A DNA stretch of 61,725 bases, taken from positions 1 through 61,725 of the forward strand of contig CAYJIG010000007.1 in assembly GCA_964370165.1 (NCBI GenBank), in the 5' to 3' direction. A program made the position numbers and the translations under genes. Positions 43,163 through 51,776 of this stretch are shown one piece after another; position 1 is the stretch's first letter; each line of letters opens with the position of its first letter. Under the pieces are notes generated by a model that saw only the letters and a program-made list of their open reading frames with translations, ran no database searches and was not told where the DNA came from. This stretch comes from JAAYCI01 sp964370165. Its GTDB lineage: Bacteria > Bacillota > Clostridia > Oscillospirales > Ruminococcaceae.

Positions 43163-43879
43163 ATGCGGCACATACCTAACATCCTTTCCGCAAGCAGAAT
43201 AGGCTTGATTCCATTTTTTGTTTTTCAAGTGTATGAAGACAACTGGATGACTGCGGCCATTATTCTGCTTATATCCGGGCTTACTGATTTTCTTGACGGC
43301 TTTTTGGCGCGTACATTTAACTGGACAAGTTCTGTTGGGAAAGTGTTAGACCCTGTTTCCGATAAGCTTACTCAGGTAACGGTTTGCGTGATGTTGGCAT
43401 TTAAGATGCCAGCGTATTGGATATTCTTTGCAGTTTTGCTTTTCAAAGAATTTATCATGCTACTTTTGGGTGGATGGTTACTTCAAAAGAAAGTACACAT
43501 CAAAAGTTCTCGATGGTTTGGCAAGGTAGTCACAGGCTTGTTTTATCTTACCATGATAATTTTATTGTTCTTCTCGGTTCCTGCTTGGGCGGTATATTCT
43601 ATGCTTGCACTTTTGTCAGTCGTTGCAATTTGTGGTGGTAGCCTTTACATACCCCAGTTTTTGCAATATTGCAAAGAGGCGCAAAAAAACTCTTCAACCA
43701 CTCAGGTTATTTCGGCATACAGGAAATATCAAGAAGAAAAAGCTTCTGATGTTATTTCGGCATATAAGAAAAATCAAGAAGAAAAAGCCACTGCTTTGAT
43801 TTCGGCATATATGAAAAACCAGGAAGAAAAGGCCTCTGCTTTGATTTCGGTATATAAAACAGCAAGCAAAACTCCATGA
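43163..43879 (+). CDS. CDP-alcohol phosphatidyltransferase (PgsA-like) with repetitive tail
   Basis: Membrane enzyme of phospholipid synthesis, probably phosphatidylglycerophosphate synthase. The complete CDP-OH-P motif is present: D-FL-DG-FL-AR, eight residues, then G-KVL-D-PVS-D. About five to six membrane segments lie in residues 5-165. The remaining tail holds three and a half copies of a 15-residue charged repeat (ISAYKKNQEEKA type), not part of the family. The ATG at 43163 follows AGGAGGTGG; the longer frame from 43109 overlaps the promoter. The enzyme call is confident, but the head group used is not fixed. Confidence 0.88.
   Translation: MRHIPNILSASRIGLIPFFVFQVYEDNWMTAAIILLISGLTDFLDGFLARTFNWTSSVGKVLDPVSDKLTQVTVCVMLAFKMPAYWIFFAVLLFKEFIMLLLGGWLLQKKVHIKSSRWFGKVVTGLFYLTMIILLFFSVPAWAVYSMLALLSVVAICGGSLYIPQFLQYCKEAQKNSSTTQVISAYRKYQEEKASDVISAYKKNQEEKATALISAYMKNQEEKASALISVYKTASKTP
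43706..43862 (+). repeat. 45-bp tandem repeat in the PgsA tail
   Basis: Units begin at 43706, 43751, 43796 and (partial) 43841, each with ATTTCGG(C/T)ATATA-type sequence and the codons for QEEKA. The exact 45-bp period keeps the frame and codes for amphipathic, likely helical, 15-residue units. Confidence 0.9.
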
Positions 43880-43931
43880 TGGATAATCATAAATAACTAG
43901 ATTTTATCTTGATATAACTGACCCGTATTTT

Positions 43932-43964
43932 ACACAGGCTTTTATAAAGAAGTCTGTGTTTTTT
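43932..43964 (+). terminator. Intrinsic terminator after the pgsA-like gene
   Basis: ACACAGGCTT (43932-43941) pairs with AAGTCTGTGT (43950-43959, one G-U), followed by T6. Confidence 0.82.
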
Positions 43965-43983
43965 GTTGAGAAAAATGTCTTAT

Positions 43984-44012
43984 TTGGCAATCATTATTCT
44001 GTATGTTATAAT
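43984..44012 (+). promoter_or_regulatory. Putative sigma-A promoter of proC
   Basis: TTGGCA (43984-43989), a 17-nt spacer and TATAAT (44007-44012), 36 nt before the start codon. Confidence 0.72.
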
Positions 44013-44048
44013 TAACAAAATTTGTTTTATCAGTGGAGGAAAGAGGAT

Positions 44049-44873
44049 ATGTTGCAAAACAAAAAAATCGGATTTCTTGGCGGCGGACAAATGAGTGAGG
44101 CTATATTTGCCGGTGCTTTAAATGCAAAGGCTATATTGCCACAAAATGTATATGTAAGCGACATTTTGCCCTCAAGGCTTCAATATTTGACCACTGAATA
44201 TAGTGTGAACACCATCGAAAACGGCGCTGATAGCGACGGTGCAAAAAAACTGATCGACACATGTGATATATTGGTTTTGGCAATAAAGCCTCAGCTGGCT
44301 GAAGACATACTCACCCCGTTATCTTCATGTTTTCGCAGTGATGTACCGGTTTTTTCCATCATCGGCGGCATCACGTTAGATACATTGCATGCATGGCTAC
44401 CGCAAAGCCCTCTTGTGCGTATTATGCCAAACACACCCATGATGCTTGGACGAGGAGTTGCAGGTATCATTGCCGGAGCAGGCAGCACAGACGAGCATAT
44501 CGAGCTTTGCCGGCAGTTGTTTGCCGCTGTGGGCACCACAGATATAATCCCTGAGCGGTTGGCGAATCCTTTTACGGCTGTTAGTGGGTGTGGGCCTGCG
44601 TTTTCTTATTTGTTCATAGAATCTTTGGCGGCGGCCGGTGTGCAACAAGGCCTATCTCATCAAATGGCTCTTAAAATCGCCGCCGAAACAGTGGCAGGCG
44701 CCGCCGAAATGGTACTGGCGTCTACCGAGCATCCCGCCAGACTGCGCGACAATGTTTGCTCGCCCGGTGGTGGCACCATCGCAGGTATTCGTGCCTTGGA
44801 GGAAAAGAACTTCCGTGCGGCTGTGATGAGCGCTGTGGAAAGTGGTCGTAACCGCATGGACGAACTTGGCTAA
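44049..44873 (+). CDS. proC: Pyrroline-5-carboxylate reductase ProC
   Basis: Last step of proline synthesis, using NAD(P)H. The Rossmann motif GFLGGGQMSEAIF is at the N-terminus. The PNTPMMLGRGV segment and the signature SGCGPAFSYLFIESL with ATEHPARLRDNVCSPGGGTI-like sequence close the protein. Length 274 is normal. The ATG at 44049 lies after GGAGGAAAGAGG. The membrane-protein gene downstream starts 38 nt later and may be co-transcribed. Confidence 0.95.
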   Translation: MLQNKKIGFLGGGQMSEAIFAGALNAKAILPQNVYVSDILPSRLQYLTTEYSVNTIENGADSDGAKKLIDTCDILVLAIKPQLAEDILTPLSSCFRSDVPVFSIIGGITLDTLHAWLPQSPLVRIMPNTPMMLGRGVAGIIAGAGSTDEHIELCRQLFAAVGTTDIIPERLANPFTAVSGCGPAFSYLFIESLAAAGVQQGLSHQMALKIAAETVAGAAEMVLASTEHPARLRDNVCSPGGGTIAGIRALEEKNFRAAVMSAVESGRNRMDELG

Positions 44874-44911
44874 TCACACCGTTTTTGAAAACCGGATAAA
44901 GGATTTTAAAA

Positions 44912-45841
44912 ATGAAAGATAAATGGTATATAAATTTTTCTCATATTTTCATGTCTCATTTTAAAGGTGCTGATGTGCGCGCTACCTCGGTGCTAATAGC
45001 TTATTACTTCTTGCTTTCTATCTTTCCTTTGCTGATTGCCATAGGTAATATTTTGGCTTTTTTGGATGTTGATATTACCGCCATCACGTCATATCTCCGT
45101 GTTGTTATCCCATCCGAGATACTAAACTCGCTGATACAAGATTTAATATCCACTTCAAGTGGCGGGCTGTTATCATTCGGTATTTTAGCGGCAATTTGGT
45201 CTTCCAGCCGAGGCATCACCTACATGCAGCGTGGTGTAAATAAAGCATACGGTGTCTTGCCACGTGGCAATTTTGTTATCAAAAAAGCTGTTTCCCTCGT
45301 CATCATTGTGCTGATTGCACTTTTTCTGATTGCGTTTTTGATTTTGTTTAGCTTTGGGAATATTATATTTGATTCTATATCACAGTTTGTTCCAAGAGCA
45401 TCTACTGTGTCTATGTACCTGACTGATTTAAAATGGCCGATTTCGTGCACTTTTTTGTTTTCACTGACATTGCTGGTGTATTTTCTTACCCCTCACATAA
45501 AAGTACAGATACGTAACGTTTGGCCCGGGGCAGTCTTTGCCAGTGCAGGTTTACTTTGTCTTGTGCAGGGATTTACCGTGTATTTGCAATTTTTTGCGCA
45601 AAGATACACCAGCTACAGCACTCTTGGTACATTTGCAATTCTTATGCTATGGCTTCATTTTTCCGCTATGTTTTTCTTGCTTGGTGCTGTGCTTAACGCA
45701 TCCATCCAGGAATATCGCTATGGAAAAATTACTGATGAAATCAGCCGTATGGACACATTAATGAACAGTGCCCAGCAAAAACTGATAAATAAAGTACCTT
45801 TGATTAAATGGTTTTTAGAAAAACAACAGCAATACAAATAG
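44912..45841 (+). CDS. YihY/BrkB-family membrane protein (UPF0761)
   Basis: Inner-membrane protein of 309 residues with about six membrane segments. The N-terminal pattern ADVRATSVLIAYYFLLSIFP, the WSSSRGITYMQRGVNKAYG loop and YTSYSTLGTFAILMLWLH are characteristic. The family was once called ribonuclease BN, a name that does not fit the membrane topology; its role is not established. It follows proC and is ended by the hairpin at 45846-45876. Confidence 0.88.
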   Translation: MKDKWYINFSHIFMSHFKGADVRATSVLIAYYFLLSIFPLLIAIGNILAFLDVDITAITSYLRVVIPSEILNSLIQDLISTSSGGLLSFGILAAIWSSSRGITYMQRGVNKAYGVLPRGNFVIKKAVSLVIIVLIALFLIAFLILFSFGNIIFDSISQFVPRASTVSMYLTDLKWPISCTFLFSLTLLVYFLTPHIKVQIRNVWPGAVFASAGLLCLVQGFTVYLQFFAQRYTSYSTLGTFAILMLWLHFSAMFFLLGAVLNASIQEYRYGKITDEISRMDTLMNSAQQKLINKVPLIKWFLEKQQQYK

Positions 45842-45845
45842 ATTT

Positions 45846-45876
45846 AAAAAATCCTCCGGTAATCCGGAGGATTTTT
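45846..45876. terminator. Bidirectional terminator between yihY-type and opine dehydrogenase genes
   Basis: ATCCTCCGG (45851-45859) pairs with CCGGAGGAT (45864-45872) across 4 nt, with A5 and T5 flanks. Confidence 0.88.
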
Positions 45877-45885
45877 AAATGTTTA

Positions 45886-46959
45886 TCACAAGATATTGGC
45901 GTCTCGTTTAAGCTCTTCATAATCCAGCATGGTGTCGTTGCGTCCGTTTTGCACAAAATCAGTTTCATATATGGTCGATGCCCATAAAATAGCCGATTTT
46001 ATGACCGGAGTCTCAATACCTACTGCTTGGCCGGCAAACATCATTGGTACACATCCTGTCAGCATATCTTCATATATATACCTTGTGTCGATATCAATAG
46101 GTGCGTAAATATTTTGATATGCCTCTGTGTTTTGTATGCGCTCATAAAGACTATCGCCCTCACTTTCATAGTGAGAAAGCAGCCACTGATATGCACTTTG
46201 CACTTCAACACCATATTCCGCCGCTACCGTCACGCGCTCTTTATCCACTCGCTCCAAAATATTTGCCACCAGTGGTGAAATACCTTGCTTATAGAACAAA
46301 AACTTCTCTTGGGCTTCCACACGTGTCATATTCAGCAAAATTGGAAGTGGATGGAAAATCATGCCGATGTTGGAAAAACTGGTGTGGAAAACGCTTTTGG
46401 CCTCTTCGATGCTACCCGGAAATAGCCTTGCCAGCTCTATGGCTACATTTGCAGTATACTTCGGGACATGCGCCGCCACACGCACATGGCCTTTAATGCC
46501 GTAAATATATGGCTCGGCCACACGGACGCACCGGCATGCAAACACAAATGTTTCCACTTCGGCCAAGATAATATCCGCTGTCATTTCGTTGTCTTCCAGC
46601 ACTTTTTTGTATACATAGCTACCAAACGTGCGCCCGGGATTCAGCACCACCATTTGACCGTCTTGCAGATGCCTTGCCATTTCTTTTGCTACTATAGGCT
46701 GATATTGAGCCGGTGTAGTGACCATAATTAAGTATGCATCACGCACTACTTCCTCCATATCATGCGAGACAATCTTTACTACAGGGTCGCCTTCTACCAC
46801 GCCTCGAAGCATGAAAACTCCGTTTTTAGGGAACATTTCAGCGCGATCTTTTTCACGAACATACAACGCCACATCGTAACCAAGCTTTGCGAAATATGCC
46901 GCCATAGATTGCCCACCATTACCACTGGATATCACAGCAATTTTGTTTTTGTTTAACAT
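45886..46959 (-). CDS. NAD(P)-dependent opine dehydrogenase family protein
   Basis: Member of the octopine/nopaline dehydrogenase family, 357 residues. The N-terminal Rossmann domain begins KIAVISSGNGGQSMAAYFAK. The helical C-terminal domain holds the His in FHTSFSNIGMIFHPLPILLN and the acidic DIDTRYIYEDM region that supplies the catalytic pair. Family enzymes join or cleave an amino acid and a 2-oxo acid. The ATG at 46959 has AAGGGGAAG upstream. It follows the B12-binding protein gene by 13 nt, which suggests one pathway. The substrate is unknown. Confidence 0.85.
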   Translation of the reverse strand: MLNKNKIAVISSGNGGQSMAAYFAKLGYDVALYVREKDRAEMFPKNGVFMLRGVVEGDPVVKIVSHDMEEVVRDAYLIMVTTPAQYQPIVAKEMARHLQDGQMVVLNPGRTFGSYVYKKVLEDNEMTADIILAEVETFVFACRCVRVAEPYIYGIKGHVRVAAHVPKYTANVAIELARLFPGSIEEAKSVFHTSFSNIGMIFHPLPILLNMTRVEAQEKFLFYKQGISPLVANILERVDKERVTVAAEYGVEVQSAYQWLLSHYESEGDSLYERIQNTEAYQNIYAPIDIDTRYIYEDMLTGCVPMMFAGQAVGIETPVIKSAILWASTIYETDFVQNGRNDTMLDYEELKRDANIL

Positions 46960-46972
46960 ATGCTTCCCCTTT

Positions 46973-48655
46973 TTATGCATTTTGCACTTTTACGCTTAAG
47001 TTCTCTCCAATATTTTCCAGTAATCCGTGTTTTGAAAGCATGTCAATACGTTCTTTTTCCGACAATGCTTTTTTTGCGTTCACATCATATGCCACACAAG
47101 CGCCATTCATCATACGTGTTTGTAAAATACCACGATACACATCATTTTTTACGATATGCGGTGCGTCTAAAATTCCTCTGCGCACGCAATCACTTAAAAC
47201 AGCCGGATCAAACAGTGGATCATCGCTAAACTCGGCATAAGTGCTCTTTATAAACGATATCAAATAGCGTGCTTCTTTCAGCAGTTCGTTTTTACGATTT
47301 TGCACCACTTCATCTTTTGTGGCGTCTGCCTGACCACTTAAGCAGCTGCGAATAACCCCACGCACAATTTTCGTGCTTTCCACAATGACCTCCGGTGTAG
47401 CGGCGTGTTCTGCCTCGCTATATCCCACCACGTGGATGATATTTGGGTGTACCAACATTTGTAGCATGGTTGACGCCGCTAGTTGACCTTTCGCCAGATT
47501 CAAGTCACCCGACAAGAACGGAAGGCCGGCCCTTGTTTGACGCCATATATTAAAGTCTTCCGAAATCATGTCTTGCGCAATCTCTATTTGTGCCAGCACT
47601 TTTGCCAAATCCATAGAAAAGCTCATGGCGTTTGGAACATTAAACATATATTGCGCAATATAATCTTCTACCCCCAGCTTTTTTGCATGATAGGCCGACA
47701 GCCACGCAGCTACCACCGAAATAACATCGTGCGCATCACGAAGTCCCCAGTGATGTGGCTCATTTAGCTCTACAGGAATCCCTCTTTCAGCGTGCCAGCG
47801 GATAAGCTCATGCGCATCATGCATAGACTGCTGCAATGTGCGTGTGCCACGACCGTCCAAGTCGTTATACCAAAACAGCGGCACAGCACACCATGCGTTG
47901 TCTATGGTATCGCTTAGTACCTCGGCTAAAGAAATCACGTCGTCTGTGCCTGAATAACAACGCATAAGCGGATAATTTCCGGACTTTGTCGCTTGTTTTA
48001 GTCGTTTGAATTCCTCGCCAGTTTTCACAGGAACACCACCGGCTCCGTCCATTTTTGGATCGCGCTTTTGCGGGTGGAAATAATACTGCTGAGTATTTTG
48101 GTCTATGCCCAAAGACACTATATCTAGCACTTTTGCGTTTGCAATCTCGCTTACGCCGTCTACAGTTTCGTCAAGGCTAGGTAGGCCAAAATGATGCCTA
48201 AGTAGTGGGTATGGTGCCTTTTGTTTTAGCCTAGGTATCAGCTTGTCTTCATACAACTCTTCTTCTGCGATACCCTCGCCACCACGCAGATAAGCAAGGC
48301 AATCGTCTAAATCCTCGCTGCTGTCAAATATTTTATCAAAAAACCCGATTTCCGATACCACAGCGGCCACAGGCGATGTGCCACCAAATATCCATGTAGG
48401 CTGTTTTTCTAGCGTTTTGCTTTTTTCACGCAGTTCTTCCACTATAGGTATCACGTTTTCAGGAGTAAGGCGGTATCCCAAACAAACCATATCAGGGCTA
48501 TGCTTTTTCACAAGCTTTATTACATTCTCCACCCCAACAGCAGGCCCGGCCATTAGCGTTTCATATCCCACGTCTTGTGCCAAATCTAAAAAATGCGCCA
48601 CACCGGCCACATGTACGCAGTTTCCCACCGATGCGCCTATTATCATTTTTTTCAT
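46973..48655 (-). CDS. Cobalamin-binding, glutamate-mutase-like fused protein
   Basis: A 560-residue protein. Residues 1-130 look like the small B12-binding subunit of glutamate mutase (MutS/GlmS). His15 in CVHVAG stands where the cobalt ligand of D-x-H-x-x-G lies, with Cys in place of Asp, and the IFGGTSP loop matches the later GG motif. Residues about 200-440 recall the large subunit (MutE/GlmE): SGTDDVISLAEVL, HAERGIPVELNEPHHW and a helix with VEDYIAQYMFNVPNA. The two-subunit enzyme would thus be fused in one chain. Methionine-synthase-like annotation is the main alternative. The start has GAGGTG upstream. Confidence 0.65.
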   Translation of the reverse strand: MKKMIIGASVGNCVHVAGVAHFLDLAQDVGYETLMAGPAVGVENVIKLVKKHSPDMVCLGYRLTPENVIPIVEELREKSKTLEKQPTWIFGGTSPVAAVVSEIGFFDKIFDSSEDLDDCLAYLRGGEGIAEEELYEDKLIPRLKQKAPYPLLRHHFGLPSLDETVDGVSEIANAKVLDIVSLGIDQNTQQYYFHPQKRDPKMDGAGGVPVKTGEEFKRLKQATKSGNYPLMRCYSGTDDVISLAEVLSDTIDNAWCAVPLFWYNDLDGRGTRTLQQSMHDAHELIRWHAERGIPVELNEPHHWGLRDAHDVISVVAAWLSAYHAKKLGVEDYIAQYMFNVPNAMSFSMDLAKVLAQIEIAQDMISEDFNIWRQTRAGLPFLSGDLNLAKGQLAASTMLQMLVHPNIIHVVGYSEAEHAATPEVIVESTKIVRGVIRSCLSGQADATKDEVVQNRKNELLKEARYLISFIKSTYAEFSDDPLFDPAVLSDCVRRGILDAPHIVKNDVYRGILQTRMMNGACVAYDVNAKKALSEKERIDMLSKHGLLENIGENLSVKVQNA

Positions 48656-48898
48656 CTTTTCACCTCATTAATAGCTATTGTTTCGGCCATGTTATTTTGT
48701 GTCATCAGGCTGTTAAAAATAAGCACGCCGCCGTTTTTAGTTTGTTTTTAAGATATACATATAATGTTCATATTGTAATTATACAGTATTTCACTATAAA
48801 TAAATAGTTTTTTTGTATATTTATGTTTTTATATAATTTTATTTTATTAGGTTTTCAGGCCCGATTTTTGAGGTTGGCTAGCATGAATCAGAATGAAA

Positions 48899-50143
48899 TT
48901 ATGAATAGAAGCTGGACCCCATGTAGGGCTCTGTTATAGGAAGAGTAAACGCAGGCTCGATGGTATTGACCATAAAATCGCCACCGTTTACCGAGAAATA
49001 AACATTCTCATAGCCTAAGTTTTCGGTCAATGTTATCCACATGCTGTCCAGCATAAACCAGCCAAGACTGGTGGCGTCAAAAAAGAAGAAATCTTCATTT
49101 TGCTCTCTGTCGTCAAGCCCGGCCACAAGGGTAGAGTCCATATTCCAGTCTATCAAGATACCATCGCTAACAGGCGTTGCAGTGATAAAAAAGTCAAGGC
49201 CGGTAAGCTGGGTAAGGGCGCCTGCCAGATATTCCGCACTCACTTCGCCGGCATAGTCTATGGGATAAGTATCCCTTATCTCGCCATAAAACACAGGATA
49301 TAAAACAACACCTTCGCTTTGCGGAGCAGAATATTGGTCGGCGATATTGTTTGCCAAAAGAGGAGGCTCAAGAACATCTACCATAGATGGGTCTATTATC
49401 ACGTTAGGGTCAAGCATAGTCAAAACAGTGGCATTACCGTTTTCATCAATAGGCTTAAAGCTGAACAGATATGTCCACGGTTCAGCGTCGGGGTTATCGA
49501 TGGTGAAAGCAATAAAGAATTCTATGATAGAGTCAGCGCCGGCGTCATGGATGAAATAACCTAAAACTTCGCCATCTGATATGGTAAGGCCTTCAAATTC
49601 AGGCACATATTGGCTTGCGGCCACGCTTAAAATATCAAGTTCATCAAGCTCAAGAATGGCAAGCATATCTTCTAAAGTAATATATTTATCTTGATCTTTG
49701 TCATAGTTTACCGTGACGATGGAACCGTGTGTACCGTATGTAGGGTAAGACATATATCGTGTGACAACTTGGATATAATATTCGGATGTGACAGGATAAG
49801 ATATGATATCAACCCCGCCGTCACTTTGAAGATTATCCATCATCACGCCGACGGTATCTTCTATAGCCTTGTTCATGGCTGGGATTTCGGCGCTACTACC
49901 CACAAATGTAGGAATTTCTATTACGTTGATTTCGTTATACTCTCTGCCGCTGAACTCAATGTGCATGGTGCTTTCTGTGGGTGAGTCTTGCGCAGTTGAC
50001 GCATCTTCTTCGATAGGCATAGAAGTAGACGCTGTATCATCCTGTGCCGGCTGCGCTTGAGATGAGCTAGCATCCGCGGCGGAACATGCGGCAAAAAGTG
50101 AAATTATTAAAGCGATAAATAAAACTATTATACTCTTTTTCAT
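48899..50143 (-). CDS. Secreted lipoprotein with DUF3298-type domain
   Basis: Begins with a lipoprotein signal peptide; the lipobox is LFAAC with Cys20 as lipidation site. A Ser/Thr/Gln/Asp-rich spacer follows to about residue 65. Then comes a domain with VVTRYMSYPTYGTHGSIVTVNYD and ITLEDMLAILELDELDIL, which recalls the DUF4163/DUF3298 pair also found in RsiV-type proteins, and a C-terminal half of unknown type. It is 414 residues, anchored outside the membrane. No ECF sigma gene is adjacent, so an anti-sigma role is not supported. Confidence 0.72.
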   Translation of the reverse strand: MKKSIIVLFIALIISLFAACSAADASSSQAQPAQDDTASTSMPIEEDASTAQDSPTESTMHIEFSGREYNEINVIEIPTFVGSSAEIPAMNKAIEDTVGVMMDNLQSDGGVDIISYPVTSEYYIQVVTRYMSYPTYGTHGSIVTVNYDKDQDKYITLEDMLAILELDELDILSVAASQYVPEFEGLTISDGEVLGYFIHDAGADSIIEFFIAFTIDNPDAEPWTYLFSFKPIDENGNATVLTMLDPNVIIDPSMVDVLEPPLLANNIADQYSAPQSEGVVLYPVFYGEIRDTYPIDYAGEVSAEYLAGALTQLTGLDFFITATPVSDGILIDWNMDSTLVAGLDDREQNEDFFFFDATSLGWFMLDSMWITLTENLGYENVYFSVNGGDFMVNTIEPAFTLPITEPYMGSSFYS

Positions 50144-50186
50144 ATGTTGTACCTCGCTTAAAAATTATAGATAAAATGTTGTAAAA

Positions 50187-50215
50187 AGTATAACATTAAT
50201 GCCTAGTACGGTCAA
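50187..50215 (-). promoter_or_regulatory. Putative sigma-A promoter of the DUF3298-type lipoprotein
   Basis: On the minus strand TTGACC, a 17-nt spacer and TATACT, 44 nt before the start codon. Confidence 0.7.
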
Positions 50216-50260
50216 TAAATATACATTTTGCACAATCAGTGAAAGTGAACTAAAAAGTAG

Positions 50261-50289
50261 TTGAATTTGATGTAAATGTGATGTAAAAT
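50261..50289 (+). promoter_or_regulatory. Putative promoter of the unknown membrane protein
   Basis: TTGAAT (50261-50266), a 17-nt spacer and TAAAAT (50284-50289). Confidence 0.55.
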
Positions 50290-50354
50290 AAACTTCGGAT
50301 TTGGTTTTGGAAGCAGCAATAAGTATAAGAATGTATAGTTGGGATTAATTGATA

Positions 50355-51710
50355 ATGATACTTGAATTTAAAAATAAAATAAATAAGTCGCACAAAATAA
50401 TGCTTAAAAAAATAGTGTGGTTATTCATTATTAGTTTTGTTGTAACATTTATTTTTGCACAATATTGGTTTACAACCAATTTAAGGGACTGGGATAATTT
50501 TTCGGAGTCTTTGGTTGTTGGACGAATATATCAGATGCAAATAGACGAAGAAAATCCCGGTGGTTTTTTGATAGCGGTAAGATCGCAGGATGAAATCACA
50601 CTAGGCGAAGAAGTGTTTTTGTATGATCATCCTTTTGGCGAAGTTAATACATATTTACATCAAATAGGATTGCAAGGAACGGTTTTAGGCATATTAAATC
50701 GTGTTTTATGTGGTTTGTCCTTGCAAGCATTGCTTCGCTTACAAATATTATACTTTTTTGTCATATGGTCATTTTTTGCTATTTTTGGCTCTATTTGTTA
50801 TTGGGTATATAAAGAGTTTAATTTTGGCACAGCATGCTTTTTATTTTGTACAATCATGACATCAGTGTGGATACAACGTAGTATAGGCAACTTATACTGG
50901 GTAACAAGTTTATTGCTGCTTCCATTCATGATAAACTTATGGATATGTCGATATTATGAATATAACAAAAAAGTACCTATATGGACCAACATCATCATAA
51001 TGATAAGTTTGTTTATACGTTTTGCATGTGGCTTTGAATTTACCAGTACAATTTTAATAGCGATGGAAATCCCGGTTATATATTATTGGCTTAAACATTA
51101 CAAAGACACAAAAAAGTGGTTTCTTGCGGCGCTATACAACGGGATAGCGGGCATAGCAACATTTGCGTTGACTATAGTTGTATGGGTGTGTCAGTTGCAA
51201 GTTTATTTTGGCACATGGGAACTTGCTATACGAGAAATGCTTACACCTGTAGCCACCAGGACAGGGATTTTTGACGATGTTTTAAATTATTTGCCGGAAA
51301 ATATTAAATCAGCTACACAGGATTCGCTTGAAGTTTCTATTATAGAAATCATTAAAACATACCTTACAGGCTCGGAAATTGATTTTGGGTTTACAATGAT
51401 GGAAATAATAATCATATATAGTTTAATAGTGATTATGACGCTTGGGGTATGTGTGTTTAAAAAAGATAAGAATGAAATATTTAAGCATATAAAATTTTCG
51501 GTAGTTAGTATAGTGGCATTTATGGCCCCGATATCATGGCATATATTAGGACACGGACATTCTTTTTTTCATGAAACTATAAATTATTTATTATGGTTTA
51601 TACCTTTTTTACCCATGTTGTTGATTCATATAGGAAGTTGCGTGACAACATGTAGCATGTTTTTTGAAAGAACTGCTGAGCCAAACCAAAGCAAGCAAAC
51701 TATATCATAA
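50355..51710 (+). CDS. Multi-pass membrane protein of unknown family
   Basis: I do not recognise this protein. It has 451 residues and about nine to ten hydrophobic segments. The first is near residues 20-40, followed by an extracytoplasmic loop of about 70 residues starting YWFTTNLRDWDNF, with a Trp-Asp pair after the first segment. That arrangement resembles GT-C glycosyltransferases but proves nothing. A HILGHGHSFFHETINYLLWF motif lies near the C-terminus. The gene is more AT-rich than its neighbours and next to a tRNA, which hints at acquisition. The ATG at 50355 is preferred over the TTG at 50349. Confidence 0.75.
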   Translation: MILEFKNKINKSHKIMLKKIVWLFIISFVVTFIFAQYWFTTNLRDWDNFSESLVVGRIYQMQIDEENPGGFLIAVRSQDEITLGEEVFLYDHPFGEVNTYLHQIGLQGTVLGILNRVLCGLSLQALLRLQILYFFVIWSFFAIFGSICYWVYKEFNFGTACFLFCTIMTSVWIQRSIGNLYWVTSLLLLPFMINLWICRYYEYNKKVPIWTNIIIMISLFIRFACGFEFTSTILIAMEIPVIYYWLKHYKDTKKWFLAALYNGIAGIATFALTIVVWVCQLQVYFGTWELAIREMLTPVATRTGIFDDVLNYLPENIKSATQDSLEVSIIEIIKTYLTGSEIDFGFTMMEIIIIYSLIVIMTLGVCVFKKDKNEIFKHIKFSVVSIVAFMAPISWHILGHGHSFFHETINYLLWFIPFLPMLLIHIGSCVTTCSMFFERTAEPNQSKQTIS

Positions 51711-51722
51711 ATAGTTACTTAT

Positions 51723-51758
51723 AAAAAAGGCATCGGAACTTAATCCGATGCCTTTTTT
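51723..51758. terminator. Bidirectional terminator at tRNA-Val
   Basis: GGCATCGGA (51729-51737) pairs perfectly with TCCGATGCC (51744-51752) across a 6-nt loop, with A6 and T6 flanks. It ends both the plus-strand membrane gene and the minus-strand tRNA. Its core is identical to the tRNA-Gln terminator. Confidence 0.88.
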
Positions 51759-51776
51759 AATGCAACGCTACGCTGC

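Noticed and set aside
43706..43862. Short regular repeats as a possible CRISPR array
   Set aside because: The units are adjacent without spacers, in frame and coding for a protein repeat.
48656..48898. Cobalamin riboswitch before the B12-binding protein gene
   Set aside because: The AT-rich leader shows no B12-box-like or multi-helix structure; only a TATAAT-like box and the ribosome site could be seen.
48899..50143. DUF3298-type lipoprotein as an RsiV-like anti-sigma factor
   Set aside because: It is a lipoprotein without an N-terminal anti-sigma region, and no ECF sigma gene is adjacent.
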